Shown here piece by piece: positions 6,151-12,601 of a DNA stretch of 15,796 bases (positions are counted from its first letter, which is position 1; each line of letters begins with the position of its first letter). Source of the DNA: Natrialbaceae archaeon B1-Br10_E2g27 (GTDB lineage: Archaea > Halobacteriota > Halobacteria > Halobacteriales > Natrialbaceae); contig LKMM01000026.1 of the NCBI GenBank assembly GCA_001563885.1, positions 1 through 15,796 on the forward strand, in the 5' to 3' direction. A program made the translations under genes and the position numbers. The notes below the pieces were generated by a model. It made no database searches. It had not been told where the DNA came from and saw only the letters and a program-made list of their open reading frames with translations.

Positions 6151-7944
6151 ATGCCAGAAACTGGCAAGGAAAGTAACAAAGCAGTTAGTAGACGGACTAT
6201 CATGCAGGCAATGGGTGGTGCTGGTGCAGTGGGCCTAGCAGGATGTCTCGGTGGGGGCGAAGATATGGACGGCGAACCCGTCGGGTCGATTCAGATCGAG
6301 TACTGGGGCGATTACGGTGGGTACACTACGATTCAAGAACAGATGGCCGGAGTTATGCAGCGAGACCTCGAGGAAGGCCTGGGTGTCGACGTTGACCTCG
6401 TTCCCGTGGACCTCTCGACGCAAACCTCACAGCAGTACAACGACGAGAATCGAGACTGCGACGTGAGTTTCTCGTGGTGGGTAGGAACGGCAGACAGACT
6501 GGACCCGAACGAATTGTACGACAATCTGCGTCTCGACTGGGCAGGGGCAAACGGACAGGCAGGATACAATAATTGGGCGAACTGTGACTTTACCGAGTTG
6601 CAGGTAAACCAGGTAAACGCAGAAACTGAAGAAGAACGCGAGGAGATGATGCTGGAAGCGATGCAGATCGTCGCCGAAGAGTGTGTCGCAATCGATATCT
6701 GCCCGGTGGCGAACGTCGGTGCCTGGCGGACTGATAAAGTCGATATTGGTGGAATCGGTAGTGCAGGTCTCGCTCGTTCGAACGCCGAGTGGGTGTTCAA
6801 ATCCGAACTAATCGACTCTGACGAAGATTTCCTCGTTGTCGGTACTGACCCACAGGCAACGGAAACACGAAACTTCCCAACGTTGTCGGCGTCGATGCCG
6901 GAAGCGCAGTGGCAACATATGATCCACTCCCCGGTGCACAAATACGACGAAAACTACGAACCCATTGAGCTATTGGGCGAGGTCGACGTTGTCAGTGGTC
7001 AAGAGGTCGTCGTTGAACTCTTTGACGACGCGACGTTCACCGACGGAAGTCAGATTACAGCAGAGGACGTGAAGTTCACGTTCGAACAGATCGAACGGGG
7101 TGCCGACGCTGGTGCCTACCCCGGAGCTGCTGACGTTCCATACGAGGACATAACAGCAGTAGACGAACAAACGTGCGTGTTCGAATTTAGCGAGCCGTAT
7201 CTTCCGTTCGCTGAGACAACGCTTATGCGGTGGGGAATCTGGAGCGAAGAAACCTTCGAGGAAGCAGGAGCGATCGACAATCCTGGGGAAGCGACCTTCG
7301 ATCTCCCACTGGTGAGTTCTGGTCCGCTCGAGGTGACCGAACTTGAACCCGGCGAACGGTTTATTTGTGAACCACACGACGGCCATCCCGTCTACGAAGC
7401 TGAACAGACGGTCGTTTTCGAGGCCTTTGCCGACGAAGAATCGATGATGCAAGGTCTCGAGGCCGGTAACTGTCATATCGCGCCGGAAATCTCGCCACCA
7501 AACGCTACCCGTGCAGCAGAGGAAATAGACGATGCAGACTCCGATTTCCAGGAGTCTCATACGACGTTCATGCTCAACCCTGCTTCACACATCGCTCCTG
7601 GCAAATTTACCGAGTTCCGTCAAGCAATGGCAGCCGCAATCAATCGGCAGGAAATGGTTGATATCGCCTACGATGGTCAGGTTGAACCCGAACTTCACGG
7701 AATCTACATCTCAGAGTCTCACCCAATGCACCCACCTGGTGAGGAACTGTATCAGATGGCCGATGATCCGATGGGGAACCCGGAACAGGCACGGGAGATC
7801 CTCGAAGAAGCTGGCTGGGAATGGGATGGCAACGACAACCTGTATTACCCACCCGACGCAGATCTCGAACCACTCTGGGAAGAAGGAGAGGTTCCGTCTG
7901 CAGACGATTTCCCTTGTATCGACGAACTAGGACTCGATCCCTGA
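6151..7944 (+). CDS. Family-5 solute-binding lipoprotein, apparently circularly permuted
   Basis: This is the extracellular, lipid-anchored solute-binding protein for the adjacent PepT-type importer, 597 residues from the ATG at 6151 (601 from 6139). The N-terminus has a Tat signal (SRRTIM, twin Arg at 14-15) and lipobox GLAGC with Cys32. The mature part is in an unusual order. Residues 45-224 resemble the normal C-terminal part: IQIEYWGDYGGY strand, SWWVGTADRLDPNELYDN, then the helix before CPVANVGAWRTDKV. Residues 225-597 resemble the normal N-terminal part: GTDPQ start, VELFDDATFTDGSQITAEDV, SGPLEVTELEPGERF, then FRQAMAAAINRQEMV and AREILEEAGWEWDGN at the very end. Reading 225-597 followed by 45-224 restores the canonical order. 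No segment seems missing, so it is probably functional. Ligand could be a peptide or an amide-type compound, not resolved. Confidence 0.9.
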   Translation: MPETGKESNKAVSRRTIMQAMGGAGAVGLAGCLGGGEDMDGEPVGSIQIEYWGDYGGYTTIQEQMAGVMQRDLEEGLGVDVDLVPVDLSTQTSQQYNDENRDCDVSFSWWVGTADRLDPNELYDNLRLDWAGANGQAGYNNWANCDFTELQVNQVNAETEEEREEMMLEAMQIVAEECVAIDICPVANVGAWRTDKVDIGGIGSAGLARSNAEWVFKSELIDSDEDFLVVGTDPQATETRNFPTLSASMPEAQWQHMIHSPVHKYDENYEPIELLGEVDVVSGQEVVVELFDDATFTDGSQITAEDVKFTFEQIERGADAGAYPGAADVPYEDITAVDEQTCVFEFSEPYLPFAETTLMRWGIWSEETFEEAGAIDNPGEATFDLPLVSSGPLEVTELEPGERFICEPHDGHPVYEAEQTVVFEAFADEESMMQGLEAGNCHIAPEISPPNATRAAEEIDDADSDFQESHTTFMLNPASHIAPGKFTEFRQAMAAAINRQEMVDIAYDGQVEPELHGIYISESHPMHPPGEELYQMADDPMGNPEQAREILEEAGWEWDGNDNLYYPPDADLEPLWEEGEVPSADDFPCIDELGLDP

Positions 7945-7960
7945 CTACCATCCGTCGGTT

Positions 7961-7991
7961 TGTCGTTTCGCCAGTCGTGACGACAGTTTTT
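7961..7991 (+). terminator. Possible terminator after the binding-protein gene
   Basis: TGTCGT (7961-7966) and ACGACA (7980-7985) can pair, and GTTTTT follows at 7986-7991. The hairpin is short, but the T-run is what archaeal termination mainly needs. It lies 17 bases after the stop codon and separates this gene from the thioredoxin-fold gene. Confidence 0.35.
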
Positions 7992-8025
7992 GACAGCTAG
8001 CCAATCTCGAACTATAGATGCCAGC

Positions 8026-8034
8026 AAATTAATC
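8026..8034 (+). promoter_or_regulatory. TATA-like element for the thioredoxin-fold gene
   Basis: AAATTAATC is centred about 28 bases before the ATG at 8058, consistent with a leaderless transcript independent of the binding-protein gene. Confidence 0.5.
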
Positions 8035-8057
8035 AAGGAACGTAGTATACTAAACAC

Positions 8058-8735
8058 ATGACTGTTCAAACCGGTGTAGACCAACTAATCGGACACGGTG
8101 TGTTCGAACAGACCGCAGATGATCAACTCACACTTTCATCATCGTTCACCGAAGTGGTCGAGAGCCATCGAGAACGTCTCGAGAGAGCCGAAAACGACAA
8201 AATCGAAGCGATGGTTGGAGACGTACTGACCGACGAAGAAACGGCAGTTCAACTCTGCGAAAATGTGGCGTATGATCCAAAAATACTCTCGCGGGTAATC
8301 GCACTGCGAAACATTGATTCGTCGCCGTCGCTCGGGCAAACAGTATTACTTTCAGTAGTCACTCAACAACTGGAAACGGAGTTTCCCCGAACTGATGGAG
8401 CTCCTGAGGGATTCGTTTCAGTGACCGGAACAGCGTTGAATACCCTCGTCTCGACGTGTGAACACTGTCTCGTATACGTCTGGCGTGAGGAGTGTGAGCC
8501 CTGTGAGACGGTCGCAGAAGTGCTGTCGGAGCTCCCAACTGATGACAGCCGGACAACTGCTGTTCCGCTCTCGGTATACGGGCCTGACAACGTCTCTATG
8601 CTCCGAAAAAAATACGACGTAGTCGGTGCCCCAACGGTATTTTCTACTGAAGATGGGCGCGTCGACACGGCGATCACGGGACCAGCACCCAAATCGAAAC
8701 TAACGGCAGAACTCGAGGCGTTCGAAGAGACCTGA
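8058..8735 (+). CDS. Thioredoxin-fold protein with N-terminal helical domain
   Basis: This 225-residue protein has no signal peptide or membrane segment, so it is probably cytoplasmic. Residues 1-110 are mostly helical and acidic and show no motif I recognise. Residues 118-220 look like a thioredoxin fold: strand VYVWREECEPCETVAEVL with active-site Cys146-Glu-Pro-Cys149, then DNVSMLRKKYDVVGAPTVF with the cis-Pro at 192. A final strand and helix follow. The CxxC suggests a thiol-disulfide oxidoreductase. A second pair, Cys134-Glu-His-Cys137, lies just before the first strand and is unusual, as it could hold a metal or a second disulfide. The ATG at 8058 fits the TATA spacing. The gene is convergent with the halocyanin-like gene, with 8 bases between stops. 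Its partner proteins are unknown. Confidence 0.75.
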   Translation: MTVQTGVDQLIGHGVFEQTADDQLTLSSSFTEVVESHRERLERAENDKIEAMVGDVLTDEETAVQLCENVAYDPKILSRVIALRNIDSSPSLGQTVLLSVVTQQLETEFPRTDGAPEGFVSVTGTALNTLVSTCEHCLVYVWREECEPCETVAEVLSELPTDDSRTTAVPLSVYGPDNVSMLRKKYDVVGAPTVFSTEDGRVDTAITGPAPKSKLTAELEAFEET

Positions 8736-8743
8736 TCCCGGGC

Positions 8744-9190
8744 TCACCCGACGATAACTGTCCCGGTCGTTCCTTCACCTTCGGTTGGTATTGAAAAGTA
8801 TTCGTACGTCCCTGTCTCCTCAAAGGTGTTCCTGTAGGTGTCGCCCTTACTGAGGTCACCGGCAAATGGATAGACGACACGCGCCGTTACTTCGCGACCG
8901 GATCCTCCACTCGAAAAGTACTCGCTCCGTTGGGGAACTTCCTCATCGTAGGCGGTCACAGTTTGCATTCGCGGTGCCGTGTTCTCCCACTCGACGGTAT
9001 CGCCGAGTTCGATCTCGATCGTGTCAGGCTCAAAACCGCGGTCATCATCAATCGTAACCCGAGTAGCTGCCATCTCAGTTCCAGCAGTGCCTGTGTCGTC
9101 AGTTGCCCTCCTCGAGGTACAGCCAGCAGTCACCACGCTGAGAAGAACACAGCTACTGAGCAATTTTCGCCGTGAGTAGAGAGCTGCCAT
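8744..9190 (-). CDS. Halocyanin-like cupredoxin lipoprotein lacking the copper ligands
   Basis: This 148-residue exported protein has a Tat signal (SRRKLL at 6-11) and lipobox TAGC with Cys24, so it is probably anchored outside the membrane. The rest follows the plastocyanin/halocyanin plan: FEPDTIEIELGDTVEWEN at 53-70, TVTAYD near 77-82, FEETGTYEYF at 123-132 and GTVIVG at the end. Halocyanins normally carry His, Cys, His and Met copper ligands at the equivalents of 76, 133, 136 and 141. Here these are Gln76, Ser133, Thr136 and Thr141, so a type-1 copper site cannot form in the usual way. The frame is intact and the fold-determining residues are kept, which suggests a maintained non-copper role rather than decay. 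The ATG at 9190 gives a proper Tat signal. It is convergent with the thioredoxin-fold gene. Confidence 0.85.
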   Translation of the reverse strand: MAALYSRRKLLSSCVLLSVVTAGCTSRRATDDTGTAGTEMAATRVTIDDDRGFEPDTIEIELGDTVEWENTAPRMQTVTAYDEEVPQRSEYFSSGGSGREVTARVVYPFAGDLSKGDTYRNTFEETGTYEYFSIPTEGEGTTGTVIVG

Positions 9191-9451
9191 CCTCTAAGAG
9201 AACGTGTTCGGCAAAGTTAGCAATTGTGCAAGCAACACATTTCGTACGTATCAGTATGTCGGTCAACCGGAACACCCACAAAACGGTCCGCAGCAGAGTC
9301 AAAACATCAAAACTGTCGTTTCTGAGAACTGTACTCACTGAAGCGAGCCAATACTACTGGACAGAACTGTGTGGAGTTTCCTTTCACCTCGGGTCGGTCA
9401 AGACGTGCGCCTAGCAGTACAAACATCGGTAGGCAATCTTCCGTATTGACT

Positions 9452-9477
9452 TGTGCCGATATGTGCCAAAATGTGTG
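9452..9477. promoter_or_regulatory. Helically phased TGTGCC repeat upstream of the carbamoylase promoter
   Basis: TGTGCC occurs at 9452-9457 and 9462-9467, and a related TGTGTG at 9472-9477, each exactly 10 bases apart. They sit directly upstream of the TATA-like element, where an activator or the transcription factor B contact would lie. Function is inferred only from position and spacing. Confidence 0.3.
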
Positions 9478-9481
9478 AGCG

Positions 9482-9490
9482 AATAATTAA
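9482..9490 (+). promoter_or_regulatory. TATA-like element for the carbamoylase gene
   Basis: AATAATTAA is centred about 30 bases before the GTG at 9516 and 24 before the TTG at 9510. It suggests a leaderless or nearly leaderless transcript, for which GTG is the more likely start. Confidence 0.45.
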
Positions 9491-9515
9491 CGTGTGAACG
9501 CGTCTTGGGTTGACC

Positions 9516-10757
9516 GTGCAACTCAATATTAATAGAGATCGCCTTATCGAAGCGATGGAAGCGCAGGCAGCGATTGGTGCGACGGACGATGGAGGGCTCC
9601 ACCGGTTAGCGCTTTCAGATGCCGATAAAGCTGTTCGAGACTGGTTCGTCGAGCAACTAGAATATCTAGGGGTGACTGTCCGTATCGACGAGTTTGGGAA
9701 CATCTTTGGTCGGCGTGAAGGAACGGATCCCACTGCAGCCCCTGTCCTGGCCGGTTCTCACCTCGACTCACAACCACATGGAGGGATATTCGACGGCCAG
9801 CTCGGCGTCATCAGCGCACTCGAACTTCTTCGCACACTCGAGGAGAAGGATATCAACACACGGCGGCCGATCGAAGTCGTCAATTGGACCAACGAGGAGG
9901 GGTCACGATTTCAGCCGGGACTACAGGGAAGTGGCGTCTGGTCCGGAGAGTTCGACCTCGAAACGGAGTACGAACGAACCGACCGGGAAGGGACACAACT
10001 AGTCGACGAACTCGAACGGATCGGCTACCGGGGTGACGTGCCAGCAGAACCACGCGAGGAGTACGATGCGTACTTCGAACTGCATATCGAACAGGGTCCG
10101 TATCTCGAGGCAAAAGAAAAAGACGTAGGTATTGTAACAGGGATCGTGGGACTCTCGTGGGGAAAAGTCACGTTTTATGGGAGTGCCGATCATGCGGGTG
10201 GGACACCCATGCACCTGCGAACTGATGCACTCGTTCCGGCTGCAGAACTCATCGTAAACATCAGGCGACTTCCCTCCACGCTCGGGGAACGAACTGTCGG
10301 CACTGTGGGGTCGATGGATGTCCAGCCTGATTCGATCAACATCATCCCGGAAACCGTCTCGGTCACGTGGGACGTTCGGGACCCATCCGACGATGTGATA
10401 GAGCGTGCTATTAACCAGCTCACAGCCGACGCCAAAGCGGCAGCCACCAGAGAAGGGATCGACTACGAGGTCGACGAAACCGTCCATACCTCGAGCGTTC
10501 GATTCGACGACCGGTGTGTCGATGCGGTCCAACAGGCTGCCGATACACTCGGATACGATAGCATGCAGATGCTGAGCGGTGGGGCACATGACGCCTCACA
10601 CATGGCACCGGTTTGTGATACGGCGATGGTCTTTGCCGTAAGCGAGGAGGGGAAAAGTCATACACCAGAGGAGTATACGAGTTGGGATGACTGCTATCGA
10701 GCCGCGAACACGCTCGCGAATGCAGTCGTTGCGACCGCCGAACCCACCGAGAGATAG
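9516..10757 (+). CDS. N-carbamoyl-L-amino-acid hydrolase / allantoate amidohydrolase family (M20)
   Basis: This 413-residue cytoplasmic metallohydrolase belongs to the hydantoinase/carbamoylase branch of the M20 family. These enzymes cleave N-carbamoyl amino acids, ureidopropionate or allantoate, releasing ammonia and CO2. All five family metal ligands are visible: His82 (SHLDS), Asp93 (IFDG), Glu128 (NEEGSRF), His190 (HIEQGP) and His382 near the C-terminus (GKSH). The lid/dimerisation domain lies at roughly 208-325 with the ADHAG motif, and GAHDA is at 356-360. Length is typical. I prefer GTG at 9516 to the TTG at 9510, which would add 2 residues. The exact substrate cannot be chosen by eye. 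Its nearness to two other amide hydrolases and an importer suggests nitrogen scavenging. It is convergent with the amidase gene, with 59 bases between them. Confidence 0.9.
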   Translation: MQLNINRDRLIEAMEAQAAIGATDDGGLHRLALSDADKAVRDWFVEQLEYLGVTVRIDEFGNIFGRREGTDPTAAPVLAGSHLDSQPHGGIFDGQLGVISALELLRTLEEKDINTRRPIEVVNWTNEEGSRFQPGLQGSGVWSGEFDLETEYERTDREGTQLVDELERIGYRGDVPAEPREEYDAYFELHIEQGPYLEAKEKDVGIVTGIVGLSWGKVTFYGSADHAGGTPMHLRTDALVPAAELIVNIRRLPSTLGERTVGTVGSMDVQPDSINIIPETVSVTWDVRDPSDDVIERAINQLTADAKAAATREGIDYEVDETVHTSSVRFDDRCVDAVQQAADTLGYDSMQMLSGGAHDASHMAPVCDTAMVFAVSEEGKSHTPEEYTSWDDCYRAANTLANAVVATAEPTER

Positions 10758-10816
10758 TCGACGCCGCATCCCCAACCTCATACCGATGGTTGCAGTCTCG
10801 TCCGATACACACGACG

Positions 10817-12112
10817 CTACTGGGACAGTGAGTCGGCAAGTCCGTGACTCCACCGAATCACGTCTTCGTCCGAACCGAACCGGCCAGCACACTGGACGCC
10901 GAGCGGTAGACCTTCCGCGGTTTGCCCTGCTGGGACGGTGATTGTCGGGAGCCCGGCGTGTGTCCACGGCAAGTTCATAACGGGATCGCCTGTGGTATCA
11001 ATTCCTTCGGGTGCCGGCCCAGGTGCTGCGGGGGCAATCCAGAGGTCGGCCTCGTAGTGGTCCATTAGTTCCGTAAACCTGGAACGAAGTTCGTGTCGGC
11101 TTCGTCTGGACTCCACAACGTCTTCGATCGTCGTCGTTTTACCCGTCTCGATCAGGTCTTTCGTTTCTTCGGCGTAGCGATCACCGTACTCACGATACCA
11201 GTCGTCGTGAGCGAGGGCTGAATCGGCTGCAACCAGCCGTTTATGACGCTCATTGATCGATTCGATGTCGGTAAGGGTATTGAGCCGGACGATTTCGTAC
11301 CCACTCGATTCGAGTTGGTCTAACTGTGATTCGAATGCTTCGATTGCGACCGAGGACGCCTGCTCGAGATACGGTCCATCAGGAACTGCAAGCGTTGGCC
11401 GTCCGGTTGGTGCTGGTAGTTGTCGCCAGTTTTCACAGAGTACGGAAGCCATCAACGACGCCCCAGGGGTGTCCTGTGTGAAAAAGCCCACGTGATCAAC
11501 CGACGTCGAGAGTGGAATAACACCGTCGGTTGAGATTCGGCCAAAACTTGGTTTGAATCCGACGATTCCACAGAACGCAGCCGGTCGGATGACCGAACCG
11601 ATCGTTTGTGAGCCAAGTGCTGCCGGGCAGATGCCAGCTGCGACCGCTGCAGCTGAGCCGCTACTTGAGCCACCAGGGGTCCGCTCTAAGTCGTGTGGAT
11701 TTCGGGTTGGTCCTGGTTCGAAATGAGCGAACTCTGTCGTTACTGTTTTGCCAAATATCAGTGCACCTGCGTCACGAAGTAAACTCACAACGGTCGCTTC
11801 ATCGCCCGTAAGAGTCTCCGGTGGTAGTTTAGAACCAGCACGCGTCAGCATTCCATCTACGTGAAAGATATCTTTAACACCAACTGGGATGCCGTACAGT
11901 GGTGGCCGCTCAGCGGGAGTAGAGTGATGGCTGGCAAGCGTGGTCGCCTCCTGATGAAGTCGTTCCCACCGGTTGTTTTCTGCAATGAGAGACTCGATTT
12001 TCGGCTCAATCGTAGCGGTTCGCTCTTCAAGTTCCTCAAGATATGTCGTGATGTCTATTCGGCCAATTCGGAGGGCATCTGCCGTAGCCGCAAGCGGCTC
12101 ATCGTGTACCAT
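10817..12112 (-). CDS. Amidase-signature family amidase
   Basis: This 431-residue cytoplasmic hydrolase of the amidase-signature family hydrolyses amides to acid plus ammonia. The Ser-cisSer-Lys triad is readable: Lys80 in GVKDIF, cis-Ser149 in GGSSSGSAAA, and nucleophile Ser173 in SQTIGSVIRPAAFCG. The last motif has Ile where most members have Gly (TGGS), a small departure close to the nucleophile. The C-terminal NLPWTHAGLPTITVPAG and GLPLGVQ segments are usual. It is not obviously GatA, as no GatB or GatC partner lies nearby. The ATG at 12112 is preferred. A TTG at 12130 would add 6 residues but lies too near the TATA-like element. It is convergent with the carbamoylase gene and may act on its products or on related amides. 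Confidence 0.9.
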   Translation of the reverse strand: MVHDEPLAATADALRIGRIDITTYLEELEERTATIEPKIESLIAENNRWERLHQEATTLASHHSTPAERPPLYGIPVGVKDIFHVDGMLTRAGSKLPPETLTGDEATVVSLLRDAGALIFGKTVTTEFAHFEPGPTRNPHDLERTPGGSSSGSAAAVAAGICPAALGSQTIGSVIRPAAFCGIVGFKPSFGRISTDGVIPLSTSVDHVGFFTQDTPGASLMASVLCENWRQLPAPTGRPTLAVPDGPYLEQASSVAIEAFESQLDQLESSGYEIVRLNTLTDIESINERHKRLVAADSALAHDDWYREYGDRYAEETKDLIETGKTTTIEDVVESRRSRHELRSRFTELMDHYEADLWIAPAAPGPAPEGIDTTGDPVMNLPWTHAGLPTITVPAGQTAEGLPLGVQCAGRFGSDEDVIRWSHGLADSLSQ

Positions 12113-12140
12113 CTCATTGAAAAGATACAATCGATATGAC

Positions 12141-12146
12141 TTATAC
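12141..12146 (-). promoter_or_regulatory. TATA-like element for the amidase gene
   Basis: Reads GTATAA on the minus strand, about 31 bases upstream of the ATG at 12112. This fits a very short leader and argues against the TTG at 12130 as start. Confidence 0.4.
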
Positions 12147-12172
12147 CTCGCTAGTCCACATTAGTCATAAGC

Positions 12173-12195
12173 CTGTATGGCTACGAACCATACAG
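12173..12195. repeat. 8-bp inverted repeat upstream of the amidase promoter
   Basis: CTGTATGG (12173-12180) and CCATACAG (12188-12195) form a perfect inverted repeat with a 7-base spacer. It lies about 30 bases upstream of the amidase TATA-like element, a position suited to an operator for a dimeric regulator. It is not followed by a T-run, so a terminator is unlikely. Confidence 0.45.
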
Positions 12196-12532
12196 AGAGC
12201 GAATATATTAGGCGGCACAAATAGAGCAGAGAAACATTAATGTATACCGTGTAGGGAGTCATTGTCTGGATTGAGAATATGTATATTACGATGTGGCGAT
12301 GTACTGTTTCCGCTGTTAGAATAGTCACTAGAGAGTTCATATAAAGAATATAGTTGTAAGTATTACTCAATATTTAATAGATTTGTTTATATAAATGGTT
12401 GTGTGGGAAATGGATTACAGAGGTACTTTTGTAAATTTTTGCGCTGACGTTCTCTTCTACCGGTTTGGCATTTTTGGATGAACAGAAGATTGTATCGCAC
12501 ATATATTATCTGTGTAGCATTATTGGCCTTAG

Positions 12533-12550
12533 AGTATAGTATTTTTTACC
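12533..12550 (+). promoter_or_regulatory. Possible TATA-like element for the MFS gene
   Basis: The AT-run around GTATAGTATTTTTT would give a start near 12568 and a leader of roughly 20-35 bases depending on which start codon is used. AT-richness of the whole stretch makes this uncertain. Confidence 0.3.
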
Positions 12551-12601
12551 CATAACCAACCGAATAAACAGTTTGTTGGTCGATTAGTGTTGGCAACCGC
12601 A

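Larger units (their letters stand above)
9191..9515. other. Divergent intergenic region, no gene seen
   Basis: This spacer lies between the halocyanin-like gene and the carbamoylase gene. Frames within it are short, lack motifs and overlap the signal peptide region of the lipoprotein gene, so I do not call them. Visible elements are a 10-base-phased TGTGCC repeat (9452-9477) and a TATA-like element (9482-9490) for the rightward gene. I cannot identify a convincing promoter for the leftward gene. Confidence 0.5.
12147..12601. other. AT-rich divergent intergenic region
   Basis: About 450 bases without a credible gene separate the amidase and the MFS permease. The base composition is clearly more AT-rich than the flanking hydrolase genes. 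Apart from the inverted repeat at 12173-12195 and a short palindrome ACATTAATGT near 12233, I see no structured element. The 69-residue minus-strand frame at 12161-12370 is hydrophobic only because of the AT-rich composition, and it has no ribosome site or motif. Confidence 0.5.

Noticed and set aside
6333..6941. 202-residue minus-strand frame opposite the binding-protein gene
   Set aside because: Basic, Ser/Arg-rich shadow of a strong acidic gene in a GC-skewed codon pattern, as is common opposite haloarchaeal genes.
9153..9338. 61-residue hydrophobic minus-strand frame upstream of the halocyanin-like gene
   Set aside because: It overlaps the signal peptide coding region in another frame and has no start signal. 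Hydrophobicity is explained by composition.
9999..10589. 196-residue minus-strand frame opposite the carbamoylase gene
   Set aside because: It is antisense to well-conserved catalytic motifs and resembles no family.
12161..12370. 69-residue Ile/Tyr-rich minus-strand frame
   Set aside because: Its hydrophobic character follows from AT-rich intergenic DNA. No ribosome site or family resemblance.
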